From: CAYQJL01 sp964612295
GTDB lineage: Bacteria; Eisenbacteria; RBG-16-71-46; CAIMUX01; WJJG01
DNA: 62,497 nt
Direction: 5' to 3'
NCBI GenBank assembly: GCA_964612295.1
Contig: CAZTDY010000017.1
Location: 1-62,497, forward strand
Shown: positions 53,124-61,762 of the stretch, one piece after another
Layout: every line of letters starts with the position of its first letter
Numbering within the stretch: position 1 is the stretch's first letter
Translations under genes and position numbers: made by a program
The notes under the pieces: generated by a model
What the model saw: only the letters and a program-made list of their open reading frames with translations
The model's database searches: none
Told to the model about the DNA's origin: nothing

Positions 53124-54016
53124 CAGCCGGCCGCCACGTCGCCAGTGGGCGAGAACTCGAGAATCTCGAGCCGCGGCGTGCCGTATTCACCTCCTACATT
53201 GAGATAGTGAACGCCATCCAATTCCCGGCGAGGGACCACCCGATGCGTGTGGCCGGATACGGCGACGACTTTGAGATCGTTGCTTGCGGCCAGGCGAATC
53301 AAATCCTCGAGCCGGCTCGTGCCGCTGAACGCGTTGAGGAACAAGCTGAGTTCCCGGTCGCTCGTATAGTGACCATTGACCTCGTTGCGCGGAACCGTGT
53401 GAGAGACGAACAGAATCGGCAGCTGGCGCTCAAGGGCACGTTCCATCCGGATCTTGGCGCGCCCGCACACCTCGGCGCAGGCATCCTTGTCGCTGAACGA
53501 CCAGTGGATGCGGCGTCCGTCCATCCAGACGGGTCGCGTATGACCCGGAGGGGTCTGGCGCCGATAGTGTTCATCGGTGACGGTCACGCCCCCGATCGCC
53601 AGGTCGGGCGTGCGCAGAGAGAAGTCGAAGTGCCCATAGCAACCGACGATGGTGAGTCCCTCCAGCTCGAGTGAGCGCTGATCGAGGTAGGTGGCCTGCG
53701 CGCATGCCGCGATCTCGGCCAGCCGCGTGTCGTAGATGTGCCACGAATCGACCGCCGGATCGGTCGTCCAGATGTCGTGGTTGCCGGCACAGAATGCCAC
53801 CGGACACCGAATCGCCTCACGCAGGCGGGCGAGGAGCGGCGTATGGTTGCGACCGATTTCGGCGCCGCTCTGATTCTCGGTTTCGGCGAGATCGCCCGCC
53901 ACCACGAGCACGTCCAACCCGGCCGGGGCAATCGCCCGCTCGATGAATTCGCCGATCAGTTCGGACACCCGCGGATAGATGCCGTAGTGAAGATCTGATG
54001 TGATTCCAACCCGCAC
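53123..54016 (-). CDS. Calcineurin-like metallophosphoesterase
   Basis: 297 residues, GTG start (AGAGGT upstream). All family boxes are present: SDLHYG (Asp8, His10), VAGDLAE, AGNHDIW, SHTVPR and SGHTHRVV for the two metal ions. Substrate may be a nucleotide, nucleic acid or phosphoprotein. The stop overlaps the start of the DNA methyltransferase gene, so the two proteins are made together, which hints at a nucleic-acid substrate. Upstream lies the MttB-like gene on the same strand with 20 bases between, giving a three-gene operon. Confidence 0.88.
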   Translation of the reverse strand: MRVGITSDLHYGIYPRVSELIGEFIERAIAPAGLDVLVVAGDLAETENQSGAEIGRNHTPLLARLREAIRCPVAFCAGNHDIWTTDPAVDSWHIYDTRLAEIAACAQATYLDQRSLELEGLTIVGCYGHFDFSLRTPDLAIGGVTVTDEHYRRQTPPGHTRPVWMDGRRIHWSFSDKDACAEVCGRAKIRMERALERQLPILFVSHTVPRNEVNGHYTSDRELSLFLNAFSGTSRLEDLIRLAASNDLKVVAVSGHTHRVVPRRELDGVHYLNVGGEYGTPRLEILEFSPTGDVAAG

Positions 54017-54036
54017 GTTGTACCTCTGAGCGTGCC

Positions 54037-55284
54037 TCAGACCGATAGCGGCATGGGCCCGCCCTCGAAGCCCTCTGTTTCCCGCCTCATCACGTCCGCG
54101 AGTTCGACCCGCAGGGGCCCGTCCAAATACGACAACCCGCGTTCACCGCGACCCGGCGAGCTTCTCCGATGCGTGACCGTGGCGTGGATGGCGCGAAGCT
54201 CCTCGACGAGGTTCGACTGACGATCGGCGGCCTCCAGATCGAAGCAGTCCCACCCGCACCATCCGCCCCAGGCCACCAGCTGCGCACCGGCCAAGGATGC
54301 TTCCAGTGCCTGAAGAGACGCCGTCTCGGACCCCGGGTCGGCCGCGCCGTCGTCCAGTGAAACGTAGAGCGGCAGTCCGAGAAGTCCCCCCACATCCATG
54401 ACGCATTGCCAGGCCCGCCGTTGTTCATAGGTAGCGGTCCCGCCCGGTCTGGGCGTGCCCCACATGATAGGGGCTTTTACACGGCTTTCCTGAGCAATGA
54501 TCACCGCGGTCAGCATTCCCGCAACCGTCCCCTCGAGGTGGCCTCCGCCTGCGGCGGTCGGTGGGGACGCACCTTCTGCGACCGCGCCGATCCGATCCGG
54601 CATCACGATCAGAGGGAATCCACGCCTCGCGGCATCGATGAGGAGCCGCCCGGGAAGCTGCTTCCACTGAAGAGGATCGTTGAAGCGGATCTCGACCAGC
54701 GCGAGAGGCTTGCTATCGATGGCCAATGCCGAGCCGCGCAGCACGGAAAGCAGGTCTCGCGCCCGATCCAACGACTCGGCGGTCCGAGGCCGGAAGATCA
54801 GAGGATGATGGGTGGCGAGAAGATACAGATAGAGCGCATACATGTCGCCGAGGGTTGGATCCACTTCGGCCGGCACCGGCCCGACCCCGTAGACGTCGAA
54901 GAGCTGCGACCCCGTGATCTGACGCACCAGGCCGGGCAACTGCACGGCCTTCACCTCACCGGGATCCTCGCCGGGCCGACGGAGGGATCCGGCTCCCGGA
55001 ACCGTGGCCGAACGGGCTGGCGGGGCCTCGGGGGTTCGCTTTGACGCCAAGGTGGCCGATTTCCGCCCTTCCCGATCGAAGAGGTTGAAGGCCGAGGGCA
55101 GTCCCTCCAGGCAGCGCCGGACGGCCCGGGAGCGCAGAAACAGCCGGTCTCCGTCCTCGGTCCGCACGGCTCCCGCACTTCGCAGGATGTCGATCGTTTC
55201 CGGTTCACGGAGCCGAATCCCCTGCTGGTCCAGGAGATGAACGGCTTGATCCAGAAGAACTTCCGCCACTTCGTATCCCGACAT
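54037..55284 (-). CDS. MttB-family (trimethylamine methyltransferase-like) protein without pyrrolysine
   Basis: 415 residues, CAAGGAG upstream. LLDQQGIRLREPETIDIL and RLFLRSRAVRRCLEGLPSAFNLFDREG are the MttB N-terminal pattern; QITGSQLFDVYGVGPVPAEVDP, NDPLQWKQLPGRLLIDAARRG and LEGTVAGMLTAVIIAQ fit the barrel core. No in-frame TAG lies at the pyrrolysine site, so it belongs with non-Pyl homologues such as glycine-betaine methyltransferases. The end is shorter than the usual ~480 residues. No corrinoid protein is nearby, so its partner must be encoded elsewhere or the role has changed. Confidence 0.75.
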   Translation of the reverse strand: MSGYEVAEVLLDQAVHLLDQQGIRLREPETIDILRSAGAVRTEDGDRLFLRSRAVRRCLEGLPSAFNLFDREGRKSATLASKRTPEAPPARSATVPGAGSLRRPGEDPGEVKAVQLPGLVRQITGSQLFDVYGVGPVPAEVDPTLGDMYALYLYLLATHHPLIFRPRTAESLDRARDLLSVLRGSALAIDSKPLALVEIRFNDPLQWKQLPGRLLIDAARRGFPLIVMPDRIGAVAEGASPPTAAGGGHLEGTVAGMLTAVIIAQESRVKAPIMWGTPRPGGTATYEQRRAWQCVMDVGGLLGLPLYVSLDDGAADPGSETASLQALEASLAGAQLVAWGGWCGWDCFDLEAADRQSNLVEELRAIHATVTHRRSSPGRGERGLSYLDGPLRVELADVMRRETEGFEGGPMPLSV

Positions 55285-55428
55285 TGAAACTCCTTGCCGC
55301 CGGCCGGTCTCTACCGAGATCGCCTCCAGCGCAACCCCATCGGCAACGCGCCCGGCTTGGTGTCGATCAAGCTACCACATCGCCTCGGCCCTCAGAAGCC
55401 CCTCCCTGTCGGGCACGCGAGCGGGCAA

Positions 55429-55459
55429 GATTGGTCCCCCGATTGCCGATAGACCAATC
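55429..55459 (+). promoter_or_regulatory. Inverted repeat before the SGNH-like gene
   Basis: GATTGGTC (55429-55436) and GACCAATC (55452-55459) are perfect 8-base arms 15 bases apart; a further CGATTG lies between them. It ends a few bases before the GGGAGGA of the next gene. It could be a two-site operator or a leader hairpin. Confidence 0.4.
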
Positions 55460-55474
55460 GTAGGGAGGATCAGC

Positions 55475-56383
55475 ATGGCGGACAAAGATCTGGATGCCGG
55501 AGCAGACAACGTCAGTCTGGACGATGACGGGAGTCAGCCAGACAGAGCGCAAGGCGAGGGCGACGGCGAAGAGAAGAAGAAGTCTTTCAAACTCAACCTG
55601 CCGTTTGGGCTGACGCCCATCACGATCGGCATTGCCGTGCTGGCGATTGTCTCGACCCTGCTTTCGGTGGGCGCGTTCATGAAGACGCAAACCTACAAGG
55701 CGAGTCTGGTCACCGCCCTGGATTCCGCGCGGGATCCGGCCAACCTCGGCTACTACCGCGATGCCAACCTGACCTTCCTCGCCGGGCAAACCTACGAACC
55801 CCACTCGGCCGTCGTCATCCTGGGCAGCGATCTGGGTCACAGTTGGACGATGCTCGATGTTCTGCGGGAAGATGCGGTCATCAATCGATCGATCGCCAAG
55901 CAGTCTCTTGCGCAGATGGTGTTGCGCTTCGAACAGGACGTCTTCAGTCTCTCACCCCGGGCCGTGGTGTTGATGCCGCCCTTGGATGCGGTTCTCAAAC
56001 CCAATTGGCTCCTGGCCCAGACGCAGGTGCTCGGGGAGGTGGCCTTGGAGATGGGGATCCAGCCGGTCATCACCACCGTGGCGCCCATTCCCGAGTCTAC
56101 CGATGAGATCGAGGGTGGCTACATTGGCCGCATCCGGTCGGTCAATCGAAGTCTGCGGGACCTGGCGCAGAGGAAAGATTGGCCCTGCCTGGACTTCTAC
56201 GAGATCCTGGTCGGCGAGGATCACTTCCTCAATCCCGAGTACGCGCGCGAGGGGCTCTGGCCCAACGCTCACGGGTACGGAGAAATGACCCGGGCGGTGG
56301 AAGCGCTTCTCGATTCGTGGGCCGCCGATGGGCTCGCCCAGGAGCCGGCCCCGGAAGACGAGCTGCAGACCGCATCGCGATGA
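55475..56383 (+). CDS. Membrane-anchored SGNH/GDSL-hydrolase-like protein
   Basis: 302 residues. Acidic cytoplasmic start (1-37), one membrane helix (48-69, TPITIGIAVLAIVSTLLSVG), then an extracytoplasmic SGNH-like domain. AVVILGSDLGHSW stands where the GDS nucleophile block belongs (GSDLG), VINRSIAKQSLAQMVLRF where the NRGIGG block belongs, and LWPNAHGYGEM matches the Asp-x-x-His block but without the Asp at its usual place. Only the His is secure, so activity is doubtful; an acyl-esterase or a binding role is possible. GGGAGGA before the ATG. Faces the beta-helix lipoprotein gene. Confidence 0.65.
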   Translation: MADKDLDAGADNVSLDDDGSQPDRAQGEGDGEEKKKSFKLNLPFGLTPITIGIAVLAIVSTLLSVGAFMKTQTYKASLVTALDSARDPANLGYYRDANLTFLAGQTYEPHSAVVILGSDLGHSWTMLDVLREDAVINRSIAKQSLAQMVLRFEQDVFSLSPRAVVLMPPLDAVLKPNWLLAQTQVLGEVALEMGIQPVITTVAPIPESTDEIEGGYIGRIRSVNRSLRDLAQRKDWPCLDFYEILVGEDHFLNPEYAREGLWPNAHGYGEMTRAVEALLDSWAADGLAQEPAPEDELQTASR

Positions 56384-56409
56384 GCGTCCGGCGCGACGGA
56401 TCACGTGCA

Positions 56410-57600
56410 TCAGGGCGTTCCCAGCGCCCCCATCCGGCCGCATCCAATCACACTCCCGACCAGACAGGGCGAGTTCGACTGTAGGTGGAAGTCGCCTCCC
56501 GGTGCATTGACGACGAGCGGATTGAGGGAGAAATTGCCGAGCGATCCGCCCGGATCGGGGCACCCGATGTAGTTGCTATCGGGATCCGGATTGTGCCAGC
56601 AATCCGTGCATTCGACGGTGATCTGCGCGCCCTCCGTGCACTGAATCCCGCCGTTGACCCCCGCGAACACGATACATCGTTCAATGGTCGCGTCGCCGCC
56701 GATGAGATCGACGAGGGCGCGGGGAATCATGTCGCAGGTCGTCTGGCAGTTTGCATAGAAGGTGCAGTTGGCCAAGGCAAGGTTGCCGCCTATGACTGTG
56801 AGACCACACGAATCGAAGATACAGGACTCGAACTCCACCTCGCTGAGACTCGCGTTCACCCCGTTCCCGCAGTCCGCCAGTTGCTCGATGAAGTGCAGGC
56901 CGCTGATCCGCACCAGCGGGCACCGGTCGATCGAGAGGATCCGGGTTGTCTCCCCATCCAGGAGGTCGTGTGTCACGATACATGCGCCCGGATCGGCGCC
57001 CACCAGCGTGACCGTTCTTGTTTCGATCACCAGCCCTTCGCCATAGGTCCCGGGCGAGAGATAGATCACCGCCCCGTCGTCGGTGCCGTCCAGCGCCGCT
57101 TGAATCGTGAGGAAGTCTCCGGTCCCGTCGGGACTGACGACGGCGGAGTAGGGCGAGGCGACGGTCGAGCCGGACGCGACGTTGGAGCGCGCTGATCGAT
57201 TGGGGACCTCGTCGAGAGTCTCCAAGGCGAAGTAGTAGGTCTGCCCGGCCTCGAGTCCGGAGATCATCAGGCTCTCATTGGCTCCCGCCGGCTGGGGGAT
57301 CCCGGCGGAGTCGATCGGAGTCGACGCTGCCCAGGCCGTGTCGTCGGAGATGTCCGACAGATTCCACCGGAGATCATAAGTGGCCGCTTGGCCTGCGTCG
57401 CCATCGTCGCCCGGGGCGGTCCAGGTCAGGGTCAGGCTGCTGTCGGTCTGCGACCCGACCGCGATCTGCAGGTTCGAGACCGTTCCCGGGGGCGTGGTGT
57501 CGATCTGGGGCGTGGCCGGGTCATCCTCGCTACATCCGGGGAGGGCGAAGGCGATTGCGGCTCCGAGCAAGGCAAGATACACCCATCGTCGGCTGAACAT
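56410..57600 (-). CDS. Lipoprotein with FnIII and right-handed beta-helix domains
   Basis: 396 residues from ATG 57600. Lipobox LPGC (Cys22 region). A fibronectin III domain (about 38-140: PGTVSNLQIAVGSQTDSSLT, SLMISGLEAGQTYYFALETL) is followed by YSAVVSPDGTGDFLTIQAAL, the start of pectate-lyase/pectin-methylesterase type beta-helices, and helix rungs such as VIYLSPGTYGEGLVIETRTV, LIGGDATIERCIVFAGVNGG with many cysteines. Secreted and lipid-anchored; possibly binds or cuts polysaccharide, but no catalytic set is visible. A -10-like TATATT (57644-57649, minus strand) lies upstream. Confidence 0.75.
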   Translation of the reverse strand: MFSRRWVYLALLGAAIAFALPGCSEDDPATPQIDTTPPGTVSNLQIAVGSQTDSSLTLTWTAPGDDGDAGQAATYDLRWNLSDISDDTAWAASTPIDSAGIPQPAGANESLMISGLEAGQTYYFALETLDEVPNRSARSNVASGSTVASPYSAVVSPDGTGDFLTIQAALDGTDDGAVIYLSPGTYGEGLVIETRTVTLVGADPGACIVTHDLLDGETTRILSIDRCPLVRISGLHFIEQLADCGNGVNASLSEVEFESCIFDSCGLTVIGGNLALANCTFYANCQTTCDMIPRALVDLIGGDATIERCIVFAGVNGGIQCTEGAQITVECTDCWHNPDPDSNYIGCPDPGGSLGNFSLNPLVVNAPGGDFHLQSNSPCLVGSVIGCGRMGALGTP

Positions 57601-57668
57601 GGTGGCATCCCCCAGCGGTTGCGGCCCTTTGCCGAGCCAACTCAATATATGCTCAAGAATTACGCCGT

Positions 57669-57697
57669 TTGACCCGTCTCATAGAGTGAAGTAACCT
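57669..57697 (+). promoter_or_regulatory. Candidate promoter for the alpha-glucan phosphorylase gene
   Basis: TTGACC (57669-57674) and TAACCT (57692-57697) lie 17 bases apart, 48 bases before the ATG. The -35 fits five of six positions; the -10 is weaker. Confidence 0.3.
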
Positions 57698-57744
57698 CGG
57701 CCGGCTGGCAAGAGAAACACCCCATTAAGAGGAGTGTTTTCGCA

Positions 57745-60291
57745 ATGCGGATTCACCAATTCCACGTCGCTCCCGCCCTCCCTGAGAAACTCGCTCCCCT
57801 CATGGAGATCGCCTACAACCTGCGATGGTGCTGGGACCACGATACCATTGAGCTCTTCAGGCGGATCGATCGGCGCCTTTGGGAAACGACCGGGCACAAC
57901 CCGATTCGTCTTCTGGGAGAAGTCGCGCAGGCACGCCTCGAAGAACTGGTCGATGACGAAGGATTTCACGTGCATCAGGAACGCGTGTTGACCCAACTCC
58001 ATCACCACATGAACCGAGATGCCTGGTGCCGCAAGGTTCAGAGCGGCTGCGACGATTGTACGGTGGCCTATTTCTCCGCGGAATTCGGGATCACTGAATG
58101 CCTGCCGATCTACTCCGGCGGGCTGGGCATTCTTGCCGGCGACCACCTCAAGTCGGCGTCGGAGCTGGGTGTCCCGTTGGTGGGGGTCGGTCTTCTCTAT
58201 CAGAAGGGCTATTTCCAGCAGTATCTGACCAGTGATGGCTGGCAACATGAGCGCTACCCGGTCAATGACTTCCCGACCATGCCGGTGACCGTTGTACAAC
58301 GCAAGGACGGTTCGCCGTTGCGCATTGTGGTTGAGATGGCCGACCGGCAAGTGGCTGCCCAGGTGTGGCGGGCGCAGGTCGGTCGCATTTCGCTCTACCT
58401 GCTCGATACGAACATTCTGCCGAACTCGCCGGAAGACCAGGACATCTCCGACCAGTTGTACGGCGGTGACAAAGAGATGCGCATCCGGCAGGAGATCCTG
58501 CTGGGGATCGGCGGTATGCGCGCGCTGGCCGCGATGGGGATCACGCCGACGGTGTGCCACATGAATGAGGGGCACTCGGCCTTCCTCGCTCTCGAACGAA
58601 CGCGCGCGATCATGGAGACGCACAAGGTCGACTTCGACACCGCGCGAATCACCGCCGAGTCGGGCACGACCTTCACCACCCACACGCCGGTGCCGGCCGG
58701 GATTGACAAGTTTCCGACACGGTTGGTGGAGGTATATCTGGCCCCCTACGCCGCGCAACTCGGCGTGGAGATTGGACAGCTGATCGAACTCGGCCGGGAC
58801 AAGACAAAGGACGAGTTCAGCATGGCCGTCTTGGCCATTCGCCTGTCCAATCGCATCAACGGGGTGAGCAAACTACACGGCGCGGTGTCCCGAGAGATGT
58901 TCCAGCACCTTTGGCCCAACACGCCGAAGGGGGAGGTTCCGATCGGGCATGTCACCAACGGGATTCATGCGCGGTCATGGATCTCGTTTGATCTCGCGTC
59001 GCTGTTCGATCGCTACCTCGGACCACGATGGGTCGAGGATCCGTCGGACCAGACAGTCTGGGAAAGCGTCCGGGACATACCTAACGAAGAGCTCTGGCGC
59101 ACCCACGAGCGACGTCGCGAGCGTCTGGTGGCCTTCGCGCGCAAACGACTGGCCGAACAGCTTCGGCAACGCGGCGCGTCCGACGAGGATGTCAACCGGG
59201 CCGGCGAGGTGCTCGATCCCCAGGCGCTCACCATCGGCTTTGCGCGCAGGTTTGCGCCCTACAAACGTGGCACGCTGCTCTTCCATGATTTCGAGCGGCT
59301 CGTCAAGATCCTCACCGACTCCGAGCGGCCCGTACAAATCATCTATGCGGGAAAGGCCCATCCGCAGGATGAACGCGGGAAGGAGCTCATCTGCCGTCTG
59401 ATTCGCCATCTTCGTGACGACCGCGTGCGCCGCCGGATCGTGTTCCTCGAAAACTACGACATGGTCATCGCCCGCTACCTGGTCCAAGGCTGCGACATCT
59501 GGCTCAACACGCCCCGCCGGCCCCGGGAGGCGAGCGGGACCAGCGGCATGAAGGCCAACGCCAATGGTGCTCCCAATCTGAGTATCCTGGACGGCTGGTG
59601 GGATGAGGCCTACAACCGCGAGGTTGGCTGGGCCATCGGGCACGGGGAGGAGTACTCCGAAGAGAAGTACCAGGACATGGTCGAGTCGCGCGCGACCTAC
59701 GATCTTCTGGAGACCGACATCGTGCCGCTCTTCTACAAGCGTGGCCGCGATGGGGTCCCGCACGGATGGGCGGCCAAGATGAAGGAGGCCATGGGGCAGC
59801 TCTGTCCGCAGTTCAACACCAACCGGATGGTCTGTGACTATGTGACGGACTACTACCTGGCCTGCGCGGAACGGTACGATCGGCTGGTGGCCGACGGCTG
59901 CAAGCGGGCGATCGCCCTGGGTGACTGGCAGAAGCGCGTGGCCAAGGAGTGGCACAAGATCGCCATCCGCAGCGTTCACTCGAGTGGAGCCGACGAGGCC
60001 AAGGTCGGGGGAGATCTGAGCGTCTGGTGCCAGGTTGATCTCGGAGGACTGAAGCCAGAGGATGTCAACGTGGAGGTGTATCACGGCCGGGTGGGGGCGG
60101 ATGGACAGATTGCCGATCCGTGCACCCAGCAGTTGAAGTGCGAAGGAGAGGCCGATCGTCACGTCTATCTCTTCAAAGGATCGCTGCCGCTCCAGCGCAG
60201 CGGTCGGGAGGGGTTTGCGGTTCGCGTGCTGCCGCAGCACGAGGACCTGTGCCATCCGCACTCGACGCGGCTCATTCACTGGGCGAAGTAG
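57745..60291 (+). CDS. glgP: Alpha-glucan (glycogen/maltodextrin) phosphorylase with DUF3417
   Basis: 848 residues, GAGGAG upstream. N-terminal DUF3417 (about 10-110: PLMEIAYNLRWCWDHDTIEL). Then the GT35 core: AYFSAEFGITECLPIYSGGL, HMNEGHSAFLALER, TTHTPVPAGIDKF, and the pyridoxal-phosphate site EASGTSGMKANANG with its Lys. It releases glucose-1-phosphate from alpha-1,4-glucans using phosphate. This is the short 'Thermotoga/archaeal' subtype, which lacks the allosteric N-terminal extension of E. coli MalP. No other glycogen gene is nearby. The Nudix gene follows after 20 bases. Confidence 0.93.
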   Translation: MRIHQFHVAPALPEKLAPLMEIAYNLRWCWDHDTIELFRRIDRRLWETTGHNPIRLLGEVAQARLEELVDDEGFHVHQERVLTQLHHHMNRDAWCRKVQSGCDDCTVAYFSAEFGITECLPIYSGGLGILAGDHLKSASELGVPLVGVGLLYQKGYFQQYLTSDGWQHERYPVNDFPTMPVTVVQRKDGSPLRIVVEMADRQVAAQVWRAQVGRISLYLLDTNILPNSPEDQDISDQLYGGDKEMRIRQEILLGIGGMRALAAMGITPTVCHMNEGHSAFLALERTRAIMETHKVDFDTARITAESGTTFTTHTPVPAGIDKFPTRLVEVYLAPYAAQLGVEIGQLIELGRDKTKDEFSMAVLAIRLSNRINGVSKLHGAVSREMFQHLWPNTPKGEVPIGHVTNGIHARSWISFDLASLFDRYLGPRWVEDPSDQTVWESVRDIPNEELWRTHERRRERLVAFARKRLAEQLRQRGASDEDVNRAGEVLDPQALTIGFARRFAPYKRGTLLFHDFERLVKILTDSERPVQIIYAGKAHPQDERGKELICRLIRHLRDDRVRRRIVFLENYDMVIARYLVQGCDIWLNTPRRPREASGTSGMKANANGAPNLSILDGWWDEAYNREVGWAIGHGEEYSEEKYQDMVESRATYDLLETDIVPLFYKRGRDGVPHGWAAKMKEAMGQLCPQFNTNRMVCDYVTDYYLACAERYDRLVADGCKRAIALGDWQKRVAKEWHKIAIRSVHSSGADEAKVGGDLSVWCQVDLGGLKPEDVNVEVYHGRVGADGQIADPCTQQLKCEGEADRHVYLFKGSLPLQRSGREGFAVRVLPQHEDLCHPHSTRLIHWAK

Positions 60292-60310
60292 CAAGACGTA
60301 GGGGTGGATC

Positions 60311-60889
60311 GTGGGACGAGCAACGGAGGGGCCCTCGCAACCACCCCACTTCAGGTTCTGCCCCCACTGCGGACAGAGCCTGAGTCTTGATCCCGATGAG
60401 GGGCGGCCCCGCTGCCCCGGCTGCGGATTCATCCACTATCTGAATCCCATTGCCGTCGTTGCCGGCATCCTGCTTTCGGATAGCAGCCGACTTCCGCCGG
60501 CCGATTCCATCATCAGCCCATCCCAGGCGACGCACATCCTGCTGGTCCGCCGCCGCGGCACCTACATAGGCCAGTGGTGTATCCCCTGCGGCTATCTCGA
60601 GTACGACGAGGAGATCCGGACTGCGGCCGTCCGTGAGATGCGCGAGGAGTCGGGGCTCGATGTCGAGGTCTGCGATCTGTTCACGGTGTTGTCGAACTTC
60701 CATCGCCCCGACGAACAGACTGTTGGGGTCTGGTTTCTTACACGCTACCTGGGCGGCGTCCTGGTGCCGGGAGACGATGCCGATCGCGCCGTATTCTACC
60801 CCCTGGATGATGTGCCCGCCATTCTCGCCTTTCCCACCGATCGGCGCGTGATAGAGTTGCTGCGCGGCCGTCGCGCGCGTACTCTGTAG
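60311..60889 (+). CDS. Nudix hydrolase with N-terminal zinc ribbon (NudC/ADP-ribose type)
   Basis: 192 residues, GTG start 60311. FCPHCGQSL ... PRCPGCGFIHYLNPI is a four-Cys zinc ribbon (residues 18-43). The Nudix box GYLEYDEEIRTAAVREMREESGL fits GX5EX7REUXEEXGU exactly. The family hydrolyses nucleoside diphosphates linked to another group; the zinc ribbon plus 'NP.A.V' start is typical of the ADP-ribose/NADH-type group. Closely follows the phosphorylase gene, so it could act on nucleotide sugars, but that is inference. Confidence 0.88.
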   Translation: MGRATEGPSQPPHFRFCPHCGQSLSLDPDEGRPRCPGCGFIHYLNPIAVVAGILLSDSSRLPPADSIISPSQATHILLVRRRGTYIGQWCIPCGYLEYDEEIRTAAVREMREESGLDVEVCDLFTVLSNFHRPDEQTVGVWFLTRYLGGVLVPGDDADRAVFYPLDDVPAILAFPTDRRVIELLRGRRARTL

Positions 60890-60960
60890 CCCAGCGCGCG
60901 AGCGGGACACCAGCGCCCCGCACCAGGTTCTGTGACGCAACGATCAGAAGGAGAGGCTCG

Positions 60961-61749
60961 ATGAAGTGCCATGAAGTCGACTTCAAGATCTACGGTGACG
61001 ATATGCAGATGGTCGAGGTCGAGCTCGATGCCGGGGAAACGGTGATCGCAGAGGCCGGGGCCATGTGCTTCCTCGAGCCGGGCATCGAGTTCGAGGCGAA
61101 GATGGGCGATGGTTCGCAACCGAATCAGGGCGTGTTCGGAAAACTCGTGGATGCCGGCAAGCGCGCTCTGACCGGTGAGTCCATCTTCCTGACCCATTTC
61201 GTGCATCGAGGCCAGGGAAAGTCGCGGGCCACCTTTGCCGCCCCCTATCCGGGCAAGGTCGTCCCTTTGGATCTTGGCAAGCTCGGGGGCGAGATCATCT
61301 GCCAGAAGGACGCGTTCCTCTGCGCCGCACTCGGAACCCAGGTTTCGATCGCTCTCCATCGGAGATTCGGCGCCGGCCTGTTTGGCGGTGAGGGGTTTAT
61401 CCTCCAGCGCCTCAAGGGAGACGGGATGATCTTCCTGCATGCGGGCGGCACGGTGGTCGAGCGTGAGTTGACGGGCGATATGCTTCGCGTCGACACGGGC
61501 TGCCTGGTGGGTTTCACGCCGGGGATCGACTATGACATCCAGCGCGCCGGCAATCTCAAATCGATGTTCTTCGGCGGTGAAGGGCTCTTCCTCGCCACGC
61601 TCCGCGGCACGGGGCGCGTCTGGCTGCAGAGCTTGCCCTTCTCGAGACTGGCCGATCGCATCATCGCGCACGCCCCCAAGTCGGGCGGAAAGCGCAGAGG
61701 AGAAGGATCGGTCCTGGGTCGGCTCGGGGATATCATCGACGGGGACTAA
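60961..61749 (+). CDS. AIM24 / TIGR00266 family protein
   Basis: 262 residues, AGAAGGAG upstream. YGDDMQMVEVELDAGETVIAEAGAMCFLEPGIEFEAK is the family start (written here in two parts: QMVEVELDAGETVIAE and AGAMCFLEPGIEF). Further GESIFLTHFVHRG, FLCAALGTQVSIAL and GLFLATLRGTGRVWLQSLP agree. A beta-helix-like trimer fold, cytoplasmic, function unsettled. A single gene, convergent with the fragment at the right edge. Confidence 0.9.
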   Translation: MKCHEVDFKIYGDDMQMVEVELDAGETVIAEAGAMCFLEPGIEFEAKMGDGSQPNQGVFGKLVDAGKRALTGESIFLTHFVHRGQGKSRATFAAPYPGKVVPLDLGKLGGEIICQKDAFLCAALGTQVSIALHRRFGAGLFGGEGFILQRLKGDGMIFLHAGGTVVERELTGDMLRVDTGCLVGFTPGIDYDIQRAGNLKSMFFGGEGLFLATLRGTGRVWLQSLPFSRLADRIIAHAPKSGGKRRGEGSVLGRLGDIIDGD

Positions 61750-61762
61750 CGCCCGTCTTGAA

